DNA of 64,000 nucleotides from positions 45,675 to 109,674 of the forward strand of contig NZ_JAOAOP010000006.1 in assembly GCF_030398335.1 (NCBI RefSeq), given 5' to 3'. The translations under genes were made by a program, and so were the position numbers. The notes beneath the pieces were generated by a model. It saw only the letters and a program-made list of their open reading frames with translations, searched no databases and was not told the DNA's origin. The DNA is from Aquibium sp. A9E412. Its GTDB lineage: Bacteria > Pseudomonadota > Alphaproteobacteria > Rhizobiales > Rhizobiaceae. Positions 1 through 14,282 of the stretch are shown in pieces (positions within the stretch are counted from its first letter, which is position 1; each line of letters starts with the position of its first letter).

Positions 1-14
1 GAAGCGGACCTCCC

Positions 15-3506
<3,492 letters not shown>

Positions 3507-3846
3507 GCCGCCGGCGGCCGATCGCGGCGACACGACGGGCCGGCGGGCGACGCGCGCGACGGACCCTCGCGCGCGCCGTGCCGGCGGCCGGCCCTTGACT
3601 TTCGCGGCCGCGTTGTCCACCTCAGTTGGTATGTGTGCAGCGACCGACCTTCTGCGAATGCTCAATCGGGTGTGTCCCATCGCGGGACACTGACCCCCGG
3701 CCGGTCGCGTCGCGCCCCGGTCGAGGGGCGATAGCCGCAGCCCGCGAGCGGGCCGGACGGCACAACGGGCGACATTCCCACCAAACCAGAGAAAACGGCA
3801 CGGGCACCGCACGCGGCGGTGCCGGCGAGCATGAGGAGGTCCAGCG
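3507..3846. other. Non-coding spacer with two hairpins downstream of carB
   Basis: This 340-bp gap between carB and the first Rnk-like gene shows no convincing coding potential. Two perfect inverted repeats are visible: a 9-bp stem CGCGCGCGA/TCGCGCGCG at 3551-3575 with a 7-nt loop, and a 7-bp stem GTGTCCC/GGGACAC at 3672-3690 with a 5-nt loop. Neither is followed by a T-run, so a terminator role for the first is only plausible. A clear promoter was not found, although one for the downstream gene must lie here or further upstream. Confidence 0.5.
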
Positions 3847-4284
3847 ATGGGCCCCGCGGCGAACAGAGGGCGCAAGCCCGCCATCACCATCACCCGGACG
3901 GATCACGACCGCCTGACGCGGCTCGCCGAAGCCGCGGCCGAGCGCAACGCGGCGGTCGCCGACACGCTGTTCGCCGAGCTCGACCGGGCGCGCGTCGTCG
4001 ACGACGCGCGGATCGGCGCCGACGTCGTGCGGATGGGCTCGACCGTGCGCTTCTCCAGCGACACGGGCGAGGACCGCACCGTGCGCCTGGTCTTCCCCGG
4101 CGAGGCCGACATCGCGGCCGGCCGCATCTCGATCCTGACGCCGATCGGCGCCGCGCTGATCGGCCTCAAGGCCGGTCAGTCGATCGACTGGACGGCGCGC
4201 GACGGCCGCGGCCACCGGCTCACCGTCGAGGACGTGACGCCGGCCGCCAACGCGCCGGCCGAGGCGTCCGGCGGCGCGTCATGA
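3847..4284 (+). CDS. rnk: Rnk-type GreA/GreB C-terminal-domain protein (nucleoside diphosphate kinase regulator family)
   Basis: The 145-residue protein matches the Rnk family, which binds RNA polymerase and has a C-terminal GreA/GreB-type FKBP fold without the Gre coiled-coil finger pair. Diagnostic stretches are the short N-terminal helical part (ITITRTDHDRL, then LFAELDRARVV) and the core VRMGSTVRFSS followed by TPIGAALIGLKAGQSI. E. coli Rnk is about 136 residues, so the length fits. The ATG lies 7 nt after a good AGGAGG-like site (GAGGAGGTCC). It is followed 147 bp later by a second, more divergent member of the same family, suggesting a local duplication. In E. coli, Rnk affects nucleotide pools; the function here is inferred from family only. 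Confidence 0.88.
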   Translation: MGPAANRGRKPAITITRTDHDRLTRLAEAAAERNAAVADTLFAELDRARVVDDARIGADVVRMGSTVRFSSDTGEDRTVRLVFPGEADIAAGRISILTPIGAALIGLKAGQSIDWTARDGRGHRLTVEDVTPAANAPAEASGGAS

Positions 4285-4431
4285 TCCACCGTGCCGCCTT
4301 CTGCCGTCTGACGCTGTTCGGAGGCTGCCTCATCGCAGGATCCTAGCCCCTGCGCCGCGCCCGCGGCCAGGGGATCTCTCCATTGTCGTACCACCTGCAA
4401 CCGCTCTGTCTCGGGGCGATGGAGACCTGCG

Positions 4432-4965
4432 ATGTCGGACACCACCTGCATCCTCACCGCCAAGGATTTCACCATTCTGGAAGTCATGCTCGAGCGCCGG
4501 CTCGGGCGCGACGATCCGATGACGCCGCTGCTGCGGCACAAGCTCGACGGCGCCCGCGTGGTGCTGCACGACGACGTGCCGCCGACGGTCGCCACGCTGA
4601 GCAGCCGCGTCGTGTTCAGCGTCGACGGCCGCGAGCCCGACACGCGGGTCTTGGCGCATGACCGCGTGGAGGGGCCGGTCGGCCTGCTGCTGCCGATCAC
4701 CACCGCCCGCGGGCTCGCCCTGCTCGGGCTCGGCGAAGGCCAGTTCTGCGACATCCCCGGCCATGACGGGCACGGCGAGCGCGTCCATCTGGAGCAGGTG
4801 CTCTACCAGCCGGAGGCCGCACGGCGCATCCGTGCCGCCGAAGCCCGGCTCGCCGCCGCGCGCACCGGCCGGCCGGCGCTGCGCCTGGTGCACGACACCG
4901 CGCCGGCGCACCACGCCGCCGCGCCGTTCGGCGGCCCCGACGAGCCCGGCCCTTCGGCCGCCTGA
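4432..4965 (+). CDS. Second Rnk/GreA-like protein
   Basis: A 177-residue relative of the preceding protein. Shared features are an N-terminal ILTAKDF..LEVMLERRL helix, the core LSSRVVFSV, a LLLPITTARGLALLGLGEGQ segment corresponding to the PVGAALLGL motif, and LYQPEAAR near residue 125, which closely resembles the YQPEAA near the C-terminus of E. coli Rnk. It adds a low-complexity Ala/Pro/His-rich tail of about 45 residues absent from standard Rnk. The start follows GGAGACCTGCG. Probably binds RNA polymerase, but divergence and the tail make the exact role uncertain. Confidence 0.75.
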   Translation: MSDTTCILTAKDFTILEVMLERRLGRDDPMTPLLRHKLDGARVVLHDDVPPTVATLSSRVVFSVDGREPDTRVLAHDRVEGPVGLLLPITTARGLALLGLGEGQFCDIPGHDGHGERVHLEQVLYQPEAARRIRAAEARLAAARTGRPALRLVHDTAPAHHAAAPFGGPDEPGPSAA

Positions 4966-5070
4966 GGCGCTGCCCGGCGCGGCCGAAGCCGTCCCCGCGA
5001 CCCAGCCCGACGTCATGCGAAGGACCGGCCGGCGCCTGCCCGGCCGGCCGCATCCACGAGAGAGGAAACG

Positions 5071-6324
5071 ATGAGAATACTGGTGTGCGGCGGCGGCGTC
5101 GTGGGGGTGACCACCGCGTATTACCTGGCCCGGCAGGGCCACGAGGTCGAGGTGATCGAACGCCGCGAGGGGCCGGCCGAGGAGACGAGCTTCGCCAATG
5201 CGGGCCAGGTCTCGCCCGGCTATTCGGCGCCGTGGGCGGCGCCGGGCGTGCCGCTCAAGGCGCTGCGCTGGCTGACCATGCGGCACGGCCCGCTGGTCAT
5301 CCGGCCGCGCCTCGACCCGGCGATGTGGGGCTGGCTGCTGCGCATGCTCGGCAACTGCACGAGCGCGCGCTACGCGCTCAACAAGGCGCGCATGGTGCCG
5401 CTCGCCGAGTACAGCCGCGACCGGCTGCGCGAGCTGCGCGCCGATGCCGGCATCGCCTATGACGAGGGCAGCGGCGGCACGCTGCAGCTCTTCCGCACGC
5501 AGAAGCAGCTCGATTCGGTGGGCGGCGACGTCGCCGTGCTGCGCCAGATCGGCGTGCCGCATGCGGTGCTCGACCGGGCCGGCTGCATCGCCGCCGAACC
5601 GGCGCTCGCCCATGCGGCGGCGGACTTCGTCGGCGGCCTGCGGCTGCCGGGCGACGAGACCGGCGACTGCCGGATGTTCACGCAGCGGCTGGCGGCGGTC
5701 GCCGCGCTGATCGGCGTGCGCTTCACCTACGACACCGAGGTGCGTGCCATCACCGCCTCGGGCGGCGCGGTGAGCGGCGCGGTCACCTCGCGCGGGCCGC
5801 GCGAGGCCGACGCCTGCGTGGTGGCGCTCGGCAGCCACTCGCCGGCCATGGTCGCCGGCTTCGGCCTGCGCCTGCCGATCTGCCCGGTGAAGGGCTATTC
5901 GCTGACCATGCCGGTCGCCGATCCGGAGCGGGCGCCCGTCTCCACGATCATGGACGAGACCTACAAGACCGCCATCACGCGGCTCGGCCGGCGCATCCGC
6001 GTCGGCGGCACCGCCGAGCTCGCCGGCTTCGACCCGCGGCTGCGCGCCGACCGCCGCGCCGCGCTCGAGCACTCCTTCGCCGCGCTGTTCCCGCATGGCG
6101 GCCGGCTCGACGAGGCGTCGTTCTGGACCGGCTTCCGGCCGATGACGCCGGACGGCCCGCCGATCATCGGCGAAACGCCGGTGCGCGGGCTCTATCTCAA
6201 CACCGGCCACGGCACGCTCGGCTGGACCATGGCGTGCGGCTCGGCGCGCGTTTTGAGCGACATCATCGGCGGCCGCGCGCCGGAGATCGACGTCAGCGGT
6301 CTCGCCCTGACGCGCTACGCCTGA
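5071..6324 (+). CDS. dadA: D-amino acid dehydrogenase (FAD-dependent, DadA type)
   Basis: This 417-residue flavoprotein of the DAO family should oxidatively deaminate D-amino acids to 2-oxo acids, passing electrons to the quinone pool at the inner-membrane face. It opens with a Rossmann FAD-binding motif ([16 protein letters not shown], residues 4-19), continues with the DadA-type stretch [18 protein letters not shown], and ends with the substrate/FAD contact region [17 protein letters not shown] and [13 protein letters not shown]. Length agrees with E. coli DadA (432). The ATG follows GAGAGGAAACG, a strong ribosome site. No alanine racemase gene (dadX) is adjacent, so it may serve general D-amino acid catabolism. 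Confidence 0.9.
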   Translation: MRILVCGGGVVGVTTAYYLARQGHEVEVIERREGPAEETSFANAGQVSPGYSAPWAAPGVPLKALRWLTMRHGPLVIRPRLDPAMWGWLLRMLGNCTSARYALNKARMVPLAEYSRDRLRELRADAGIAYDEGSGGTLQLFRTQKQLDSVGGDVAVLRQIGVPHAVLDRAGCIAAEPALAHAAADFVGGLRLPGDETGDCRMFTQRLAAVAALIGVRFTYDTEVRAITASGGAVSGAVTSRGPREADACVVALGSHSPAMVAGFGLRLPICPVKGYSLTMPVADPERAPVSTIMDETYKTAITRLGRRIRVGGTAELAGFDPRLRADRRAALEHSFAALFPHGGRLDEASFWTGFRPMTPDGPPIIGETPVRGLYLNTGHGTLGWTMACGSARVLSDIIGGRAPEIDVSGLALTRYA

Positions 6325-6472
6325 GCCGGGGCGGTCGCCCGCCGGGCCCGAGGGGCTTGGCGGGCGGCGCGGCCGCGCCCATATCGGCAGCCTGTGCAAT
6401 GCGGGCAAAGCCGCGGCCGACGGTGGCGCGGCGCGGCCGGCCGGCGTATAGCGGTGGTGGAGACAGCAGCCT

Positions 6473-8395
6473 ATGCGCTTTTCGCCCCAGTTCCTCGACG
6501 ACATCCGAGACCGCGTGCCGATCGCCGACGTGGTCGGCACGCGCGTGACCTGGGACCGGCGCAAGACGAGCACCTCGCGCGGCGACTACTGGGCGTGCTG
6601 TCCCTTCCACGGCGAGAACACGCCGAGCTTCCACTGCGAGAACCGCAAGGGCCGCTACCACTGCTTCGGCTGCGGCGTGTCGGGCGATCACTTCAAGTTC
6701 CTGATGGAGCTCGACGGGCTGAGCTTTCCCGAGGCGGTGGAGCGCGTCGCCGACATGGCCGGGGTGGCGCTGCCGGCGCGCGATCCCGAGGCGGAGAAGC
6801 GGGCCCGGGAGCGCGCCACGCTGACCGACGTCATGGAGATGGCGACGCGCTTCTTCGAGGCGAGCCTGCAGGGCCAGGCCGGCGCCCAGGCGCGCGCCTA
6901 TCTGCGCGGCCGCGGCCTGTCGTCGGCCACCCAGCAGACCTTCCGGCTCGGCTTCGCGCCCGACAGCCGCAACGCGCTGAAGGCGCATCTGGCCGACAAG
7001 GGCGTGCCGCGCGAGCAGATCGAGGCCTGCGGCCTGGTCGTCGCCGGGCCGGACATCGCCGTGTCCTACGACCGCTTCCGCGACCGGGTGATGTTTCCCA
7101 TCGAGGACCCGCGCGGGCGGGTGATCGCCTTCGGCGGCCGGGCCATGTCGCCCGACATTCCGGCCAAGTACATCAATTCCAACGAGACCGAACTCTTCCA
7201 CAAGGGCCGCGTGCTCTACAACCACGCGCGCGCCCGCCAGGCGGTCGCGCGCGGCGCCACGCTGGTCGCCGTTGAGGGCTACATGGACGTGATCGCGCTC
7301 GCCCAGGCCGGCTTCGCCTCCGCCGTGGCGCCGCTCGGCACGGCGCTGACCGAGACGCAGCTCGACATGATGTGGCGCGCCGCCGGCGAGCCGGTGCTGT
7401 GCTTCGACGGCGATCAGGCGGGGCTGCGCGCGGCATGGCGGGCGGCCGACCTGGCGCTGCCGCTTTTGCAGCCCGGCCGCTCGGTGCGCTTCGCGCTGCT
7501 GCCGGAGGGGCGCGACCCCGACGATCTGGTGCGCGAGGAGGGCGCGGAGGCATTCTCCGCGGTGCTCGCCGAGGCGCGGCCGCTGGCCGATCTGATCTGG
7601 TCGCGCGAGACCGCCGGCGGCGTGTACGACACGCCGGAGCGGCGCGCGGCGCTCGAGGCGCGGCTCAAGGCGGTGGTCGGCACCATCCGCGACGAGAGCC
7701 TGCGCCGGCACTACGGCCAGGACATGCGCGAGCGGCTGCACGCCTTCTTCGGTCCCGTGCGGTCGCCGCGCGGCGAGGGCCGCCGGCCGGGTCCGGGCGG
7801 GCAGGGGCAGCCGGCGCGCGGCGGCGGGCCGGCCGGCCGACTGGCGGTGACCGACAGCCTGGCGCGCTCGGCGCTGGTCAAGGCGGCGGGCGGCGTGATG
7901 CCGCTGCGCGAGACGGCGATCCTGGTGACGCTGGTCAATCATCCCGGCCTGCTCGACGAGCATTTCGACGCCTTCGAGCGGCTGCATCTCACGCATGGCG
8001 ACCTGCGCCGGCTGCACGCCGCCGTGCTCGACGTGACGGCGCATCAGCCGGGCGCCGGCCGCGAGGCGCTGGTCGGCGCGCTCGCGGCCGCCGGTCTCGA
8101 GGCGGTCTGGCAGCGGGCGGAGGGCCAGGTGCGGCGCAGCAACCTGTGGTCGGCGCTGGCCGACGCCGCGCTCGAGGACGCGCGCGAAAGCTTCCTGCAG
8201 GCGTTGCACTTGCACCAAAGCGCCGGGTCTCTACATAAGGAGCTCAAGGCGGCCGAGCTGGCGTTGGCCAGCGACCCGACCGAGGAAAACTATCGCCACC
8301 TTGTCGAGATCCAGGCGCAGATGCGCGACGTGCAGGCGACCGAGGCCCTCGTGGAAGGGTTCGGGGTGCTGTCCGGCAGGAGCGCGCGCAACTGA
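6473..8395 (+). CDS. dnaG: DNA primase
   Basis: DnaG synthesises RNA primers for replication and acts with the DnaB helicase. The 640-residue protein has the N-terminal CHC2 zinc ribbon (CPFHGENTPSFHC then YHCFGCG, residues 43-65), the catalytic core, the TOPRIM metal site (VAVEGYMDV near 265 and CFDGDQAGLRAA near 310) and a C-terminal helicase-binding part after a Gly/Pro-rich linker near 440. Length is normal for alphaproteobacteria. It precedes rpoD with a 332-bp gap, the usual macromolecular-synthesis order, here without rpsU. Confidence 0.98.
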   Translation: MRFSPQFLDDIRDRVPIADVVGTRVTWDRRKTSTSRGDYWACCPFHGENTPSFHCENRKGRYHCFGCGVSGDHFKFLMELDGLSFPEAVERVADMAGVALPARDPEAEKRARERATLTDVMEMATRFFEASLQGQAGAQARAYLRGRGLSSATQQTFRLGFAPDSRNALKAHLADKGVPREQIEACGLVVAGPDIAVSYDRFRDRVMFPIEDPRGRVIAFGGRAMSPDIPAKYINSNETELFHKGRVLYNHARARQAVARGATLVAVEGYMDVIALAQAGFASAVAPLGTALTETQLDMMWRAAGEPVLCFDGDQAGLRAAWRAADLALPLLQPGRSVRFALLPEGRDPDDLVREEGAEAFSAVLAEARPLADLIWSRETAGGVYDTPERRAALEARLKAVVGTIRDESLRRHYGQDMRERLHAFFGPVRSPRGEGRRPGPGGQGQPARGGGPAGRLAVTDSLARSALVKAAGGVMPLRETAILVTLVNHPGLLDEHFDAFERLHLTHGDLRRLHAAVLDVTAHQPGAGREALVGALAAAGLEAVWQRAEGQVRRSNLWSALADAALEDARESFLQALHLHQSAGSLHKELKAAELALASDPTEENYRHLVEIQAQMRDVQATEALVEGFGVLSGRSARN

Positions 8396-8727
8396 CGGCG
8401 GGCGCGGCTGTGGCGAAGGGGCCGGTGATTCGCGATTTTCGCCCGAATCATGGCACAGGCTGTTGACCTGGCGCGCGATTGCCGGAATCAAAAAACGATT
8501 CGAGCGCGGTGCGGCGGGCGTGGCAGCCCGGCGACCGGCTCTGACGGGGCGGATTTGCGCGGCGGCACGGCATGGACGGGGCGGATGCGCCGCCTACATG
8601 CGACGGTTAATCGGGCCTTAAGGCCGGCCCGGTAGAGCGCTCGGACGGCTGGGGCCGTCGGCGCCTCATGTGTTTGCGGCGCGCGGGCGCCGGTGGTCCG
8701 CCCGAGGCGGCTTGGAGACGAAGAAGC
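8396..8727. other. dnaG-rpoD intergenic region, probable rpoD promoter region
   Basis: A 332-bp non-coding gap. A candidate -35 (TTGACC, 8463-8468) has only a weak -10 17 nt downstream (AATCAA), and a perfect 12-bp palindrome GGCCTTAAGGCC lies at 8614-8625, about 100 nt before rpoD. In other proteobacteria this position carries internal rpoD promoters, including heat-shock ones; I cannot assign one with confidence from sequence alone. Confidence 0.4.
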
Positions 8728-10734
<2,007 letters not shown>

Positions 10735-10772
10735 GCGCGGCGCGGGCCCGGCCCGGCATCCATCGAAACGAG

Positions 10773-10806
10773 AAGGCCCGGCCGGTTCGCTCCCGCCGGG
10801 CCTTTC
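10773..10806. terminator. Bidirectional rho-independent terminator between rpoD and the cupin gene
   Basis: A perfect 10-bp stem AAGGCCCGGC (10773-10782) / GCCGGGCCTT (10795-10804) encloses a 12-nt loop. The stem is flanked by A and T residues on both sides, so it can serve rpoD on the plus strand and the convergent cupin gene on the minus strand. Confidence 0.8.
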
Positions 10807-10821
10807 CCTTGTGCGCCGGCG

Positions 10822-11217
10822 CTACTCGGTCGTGCGGCCGTCGAAGTGCTCGTGCGCGGCGTCGGCGTCCGCCTTGGTCGCGTGCACGGTGCCCTCGACA
10901 TGCTCGGGCGGGCCGTAGAGCGTGTAGAGCCGCAGCGGCTCGCTGCCCGTGTTGACCACGTTGTGGCGCGCCCCGGCCGGCACGACGATGCCGCTGTCGG
11001 CGTGCACCGGCGTGGCGACGCCGTCGATGGTCACCTCGCCGGCACCTTCCTCGATGCGGAAGAACTGGTCGCGATCCTCGTGCACCTCGGCGCCGATCTC
11101 GTCGCCCGGCTGCAGCGTCATCAGGACGAGCTGCAGGTAGCGGCCGGTGTAGAGCTCGCGGCGGAAGTCGCCGTTGTCCTCGGTCAGTTTCTCGATGTCG
11201 TCGACAAAGCCCTTCAT
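10822..11217 (-). CDS. Cupin-domain protein
   Basis: A 131-residue single-domain cupin. The first cupin motif is seen as [22 protein letters not shown] and the second as [12 protein letters not shown], supplying candidate metal ligands His, Glu and His; the usual second His of motif 1 reads Asp/Gln here. Such stand-alone cupins are often annotated as mannose-6-phosphate-isomerase-like proteins, but no specific reaction can be assigned. The ATG at 11217 ([10 protein letters not shown]) follows a GGAGAG ribosome site, better than the upstream in-frame start at 11280. Convergent with rpoD. Confidence 0.8.
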   Translation of the reverse strand: MKGFVDDIEKLTEDNGDFRRELYTGRYLQLVLMTLQPGDEIGAEVHEDRDQFFRIEEGAGEVTIDGVATPVHADSGIVVPAGARHNVVNTGSEPLRLYTLYGPPEHVEGTVHATKADADAAHEHFDGRTTE

Positions 11218-11387
11218 GGCGTCTCTCCGTGGATCGTGGTCCGTTGCTTGCCCGGGCATCTGGCCTGGGCGGGCCGGCACGACAATGATTCAGGTCAAGA
11301 CCGGGCCGCACGCATGGAGGCCGGCGCCTGCAACCACTCGGCGACCGGTCGCGTGACAGCCATCCGGCGCGCTGCTATCTTTTTTCC

Positions 11388-11963
11388 ATGACCATCCGCG
11401 TCACCCACGCCGCCGACGGGCTCGCGCGCCGCGCCTTCACCGTGAAGGACGTGCTGCGCATGGTCGAGGCCGGCATCATCGGTCATGACGAGCGCTTCGA
11501 GCTGATCGGCGGGGAGATCGTGCCCATGTCGCCGAAGGGCATCCGCCACGAGCGGTTCAAGCAGTGGGTCATGGAGCAGTTGGTCCGCGGCCTGCCGGAC
11601 CACCTCAAGACCATTCCCGAGACGACGTTCTACCTGTCCGAGGACACTTTCCTGGAGCCGGATTTCGTCGTCTATCCGGCCGAAGGCGGGCTCGAGAGCC
11701 TGTCGCCCGGGACCTGCCTGCTCGCCATCGAGATCGCCGATTCCTCGCTCGCCTACGATCTCGGCCGCAAGGCGCGGCTCTATGCCGAGTTCGCCATCGG
11801 CGAGCTGTGGGTGTTCGACGTCAACGACCTGAAGGCGACGGTGCACCGCGATCCCGCCGACGGCCGCTACCGCAGCGTCGAGACGCACGGCTTCGACGCC
11901 ACGCTGACCGCAAAGCGCTCGGCCGATGTCGCGCTCGACCTGTCCGGGTACCCGGCACGCTAA
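11388..11963 (+). CDS. Uma2 family (DUF820) PD-(D/E)XK nuclease-fold protein
   Basis: A 191-residue member of the Uma2/DUF820 family, which has a restriction-endonuclease-like fold. The putative active site reads EPDFVVYP (Asp near residue 93), then LLAIEIADSS (Glu near 112) and DLGRKARLYA (Lys), matching the D...E-x-x-K arrangement. The N-terminal FELIGGEIVPMSPKG motif is also characteristic. The family is very common in cyanobacteria and scattered in proteobacteria; no biological role is firmly established. The gene stands alone and is followed 1 nt after its stop by an intergenic repeat. Confidence 0.88.
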   Translation: MTIRVTHAADGLARRAFTVKDVLRMVEAGIIGHDERFELIGGEIVPMSPKGIRHERFKQWVMEQLVRGLPDHLKTIPETTFYLSEDTFLEPDFVVYPAEGGLESLSPGTCLLAIEIADSSLAYDLGRKARLYAEFAIGELWVFDVNDLKATVHRDPADGRYRSVETHGFDATLTAKRSADVALDLSGYPAR

Positions 11964-11964
11964 A

Positions 11965-12009
11965 AGTGCTTCCAGGCGAAGTGGACACCGGTTCGCCTTG
12001 CGCGGACGC
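11965..12009. repeat. Intergenic palindromic repeat, copy 1 (RIME-like)
   Basis: A degenerate copy of the 45-bp unit AGCGTTTCCAGGCGAAGTGG...ACCGGTTCGCC...GGAAACGC that recurs in this window. The core GGCGAAGTGG-ACACCGGTTCGCC is intact; the outer arms have diverged. It begins 1 nt after the Uma2 stop codon. Confidence 0.75.
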
Positions 12010-12031
12010 CTCACCGGCCATCGGAGCATGC

Positions 12032-12454
12032 ATGACGATCGACCGCCTGACCATCGCGACCGACGGGCCGGGGCTCTACGAGTTCACCGACCGGGCGCTC
12101 GGCTTCGTGCGCCAGGCCGGCGCCGAGGAGGGCCTGCTGACGGTCTTCGTGCGCCACACCTCGTGCTCTCTCCTCATCCAGGAGAACGCCGATCCCGACG
12201 TGCGGCGCGACCTCGACGCCTTCTTCCGCCGTCTCGTGCCGCCGGCCGACGACGCGGCGATGGGCTGGCTGACGCACCGCGCGGAAGGCCCCGACGACAT
12301 GCCCGCACACATCAAGGCGGCGCTGACGGCCGTTTCGCTGTCGATCCCGGTGGCCGGCGGCCGGCCGCTGCTCGGCATCTGGCAGGGGCTCTACCTGTTC
12401 GAGCACCGCACGCGGCCGCACCGCCGCGAGGTGGTGCTGCATCTGGCGGGGTAG
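12032..12454 (+). CDS. YjbQ family protein (secondary thiamine-phosphate synthase type)
   Basis: A 140-residue UPF0047/YjbQ protein. The family signature is clear: GLLTVFVRHTSCSLLIQENA, then PDVRRDLDAFF, and LGIWQGLYLFEHR near the C-terminus, supplying the conserved His residues of the trimeric fold. E. coli YjbQ can complement thiamine-phosphate synthase weakly, which gave the name; the physiological role is unsettled. The ATG at 12032 begins MTIDRLTIAT. It is preceded by a copy of the intergenic repeat and is convergent with mntR. Confidence 0.9.
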   Translation: MTIDRLTIATDGPGLYEFTDRALGFVRQAGAEEGLLTVFVRHTSCSLLIQENADPDVRRDLDAFFRRLVPPADDAAMGWLTHRAEGPDDMPAHIKAALTAVSLSIPVAGGRPLLGIWQGLYLFEHRTRPHRREVVLHLAG

Positions 12455-12498
12455 GGCGGGGCGACGCGGAAACCGCTTCCAGAAGACGGAGCGCGGGC

Positions 12499-12966
12499 TC
12501 AGCGCGGCGTGTCGCCGCCGGCCTTCACGAAGCGCTCGAAGGCGGCCAGCGTCTCGCTGCTGACATGGTGCTCGATGCCCTCGGCGTCGCGCAGCGCCGT
12601 CGCCTCGCTGACGCCGAGCGCGCGCAGGAAGGCCTCGACGATCTGGTGACGGCGGCGCGAGCGCTCGGCCAGCGCCCGGCCGGCGTCGGTCAGGAAGATG
12701 CCGCGATAGGGCCGGCGCACGATCAGCCCGTCCTCGGCCAGCCGCTTCAGCATCTTGGCCACCGTCGGCTGGGCGACGCCGAGACGGCGCGCCACGTCGA
12801 CCTGGCGCGCCTCGCCATAGGCGTCGATGAAGTCGGCGATCAGCTCGACATAGTCCTCGGTCAGCTCGGTGCTGCGCGCCTTGCGCGCCTTGCGGAAGCC
12901 GGCGGCGTGGCTTTCCGCGTCGATCAGCACGGTCTGGTCGTCGGGCTTGCGCGCCGGTCGGCTCAT
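12499..12966 (-). CDS. mntR: Manganese-responsive transcriptional regulator MntR (DtxR/IdeR family)
   Basis: A 155-residue metal-dependent repressor. The winged helix (about residues 35-95) includes [29 protein letters not shown] as recognition region, and the dimerisation half carries candidate Mn ligands: Asp/Glu in TEDYVELI, His in RHQIVEAF and the [10 protein letters not shown] motif. With Mn(II) bound such proteins repress Mn importers. I favour the ATG at 12966 (behind GGGAGCGAAGGAC) over one at 12999. No transporter is adjacent, but a near-consensus MntR box lies on the promoter of the Sit-type importer at 25.4 kb, which is the likely target. Confidence 0.92.
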   Translation of the reverse strand: MSRPARKPDDQTVLIDAESHAAGFRKARKARSTELTEDYVELIADFIDAYGEARQVDVARRLGVAQPTVAKMLKRLAEDGLIVRRPYRGIFLTDAGRALAERSRRRHQIVEAFLRALGVSEATALRDAEGIEHHVSSETLAAFERFVKAGGDTPR

Positions 12967-13091
12967 GTCCTTCGCTCCCGGCTCGTCGCGGTCGAACATT
13001 TTTCCATCGCGAAAACTGTATGCCGTCGGCTAAGAAACATGTCAAACGTTGAGACGCGACCGGGCATCGTGCCCGGCCGCGTGCCCCGCGC

Positions 13092-13646
13092 TCAGTCGTG
13101 CGCGGCGCCGTTCGAGCCGCCCATGCCGCCCATGCCGCCCATCGCGCGCACCGGGAAGGTGAGCTCGAGGGTGCCTGCCGTCTCGAAGGTGAGGCTGCCG
13201 GCGACGCTCTCGCCGGCCACCGCCGGCGCGGCGAGGTCCATCAGCATCAGGTGGTAGGAGCCGGGCTTGAGCGCCACGCTCTCGCCAGGCGCGATCGCGA
13301 TGCCGTCCTCGACCGGACGCATGGTCATCACGCCCTTGTCGTCGACGGCCATCGTGTGGATTTCCGTGCGTCCGGCGATCTCGGCCGAGGCGCCGACCAG
13401 CCGGTCGGCCGCCGCGCCGGTGTTGCGCACGACGAGATAGCCGGCGGCCACCCGGGCGCCCTCCGGCGTGGCGCGCACCCACGGCGCCTCGATGACGAGG
13501 TCGCCGAGCCGCAGCTCCTCGGCCGACAGCGGTGCGGCCGCCGCGGCGAGGAGCGCCAGGGCGCCGAGCGCGCGCGAGAGGCCGCGCCGGGCCGAAGCGC
13601 GCGCGGGCGTGATCGTGGACAGGGTGGTCGTGGGAATCGGTGTCAT
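13092..13646 (-). CDS. PCu(A)C family periplasmic copper chaperone
   Basis: A 184-residue secreted protein of the PCu(A)C (DUF461) family, which delivers Cu(I) to periplasmic copper sites such as the CuA or CuB centre of cytochrome oxidase. An Ala-rich signal sequence ends near SAEE (residue 43). The copper motif H-x-M ... M ... H-x-M is visible as EIHTMAVDD, GVMTMRPVEDG and GSYHLMLMDL. The C-terminus adds a Met/Gly-rich MGGMGGMGG segment that may also bind copper. It lies beside a DUF2946 gene and near the copper proteins pseudoazurin and NirK, so it may help metallate them; that is inference. Confidence 0.9.
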   Translation of the reverse strand: MTPIPTTTLSTITPARASARRGLSRALGALALLAAAAAPLSAEELRLGDLVIEAPWVRATPEGARVAAGYLVVRNTGAAADRLVGASAEIAGRTEIHTMAVDDKGVMTMRPVEDGIAIAPGESVALKPGSYHLMLMDLAAPAVAGESVAGSLTFETAGTLELTFPVRAMGGMGGMGGSNGAAHD

Positions 13647-13736
13647 GGGATCGTCTCCGTCTGCGGCCGGCGGTGCCGTCTCGGCATGCGCGCGGGGCCG
13701 CGTCGTCCAGGAATTGCGTGAAGCGGTTGCGTGCGC

Positions 13737-14099
13737 TCAGGCCCGGCCGGGCGGCGGGCGCGGCAGGGCCGGGTCGTGCTCCGGCCTCCGGTCGCGCACG
13801 ACACGGCGGGCTGGCGCCGGCAGCGCGAGGCGCGCGGCCGGCGGCCATGCGGCGGCAGCGGTGGCGCCGTCGGCGGCAAGGGGCGCGCTGCAGCCGGCCA
13901 CGCAGCAGCCCGCCTGGCAGCAGTCGGCGTGTGGCTGCGGTGCGCCGTCGCCCGCGCCGCGGCCGGAGCCGTCGAGGCACAGCGGATTGCCGAAGGCATC
14001 GAGCAGCGGGCCGGCCGGTGCGGCCGCACCGGCCGTCGCACCGACCAGTTGCGCCACGACGAAGACGGCCGCGAGGAAGCCCGCCAGTCTGCGCACCAT
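13737..14099 (-). CDS. DUF2946-like small secreted Cys/His-rich protein
   Basis: A 120-residue protein with an N-terminal hydrophobic signal or anchor (MVRRLAGFLAAVFVVAQLVG) and a Cys/His cluster (PHADCCQAGCCVAGC, about residues 58-72). This resembles DUF2946 proteins that accompany PCu(A)C copper genes. Function unknown; metal binding is inferred from the Cys cluster and the neighbour 90 bp downstream on the same strand. The C-terminal part is Arg/Pro-rich and low in information. Start chosen at the ATG beginning the hydrophobic segment. Confidence 0.6.
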   Translation of the reverse strand: MVRRLAGFLAAVFVVAQLVGATAGAAAPAGPLLDAFGNPLCLDGSGRGAGDGAPQPHADCCQAGCCVAGCSAPLAADGATAAAAWPPAARLALPAPARRVVRDRRPEHDPALPRPPPGRA

Positions 14100-14201
14100 G
14101 CCTGCGGCTCGTCTCACATGTGGTCTCCTGTTCGCCGCGAGTCTAGGCCGTTGCCGGCGGCAGCGGAAGCGCGCGCCCTGTCGCACCGGCCGGCGACGCC
14201 G

Positions 14202-14217
14202 CTTGAAGTTGCGCAAG
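14202..14217. promoter_or_regulatory. Candidate Fnr/NnrR-type box between the DUF2946 and DUF1858 genes
   Basis: CTTG-AAGTTGCG-CAAG is a palindrome with TTG-N8-CAA geometry, the spacing used by Crp/Fnr-type regulators of NO metabolism. It lies about 66 bp upstream of the DUF1858 start and about 100 bp upstream of the divergent DUF2946 start. Confidence 0.5.
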
Positions 14218-14282
14218 CACAAAGACGCCGGCGGTCTGCTGCGGCATCAATCGGGCTTCGCACAGACGAGGCCAGAACCGCC

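Noticed and set aside
3595..3640. TTGACT and TATGTG as a promoter for the first Rnk-like gene
   Set aside because: Spacing does not fit 16-18 bp and no better -10 exists at the right distance.
4330..6573. A 747-codon minus-strand frame across the second Rnk-like gene and dadA
   Set aside because: Repetitive Arg/Ala composition, no motif, and it contradicts clear plus-strand genes.
12465..12492. CGGAAACCGCTTCCAG stretch as another copy of the intergenic repeat
   Set aside because: Only a short fragment resembles the unit; the diagnostic GGCGAAGTGG core is absent.
13000..13035. Possible second MntR box upstream of mntR (minus strand, TTAGC...GGCATA)
   Set aside because: The half-sites are spaced by five rather than four bases and match poorly outside the core; not enough for autoregulation to be claimed.
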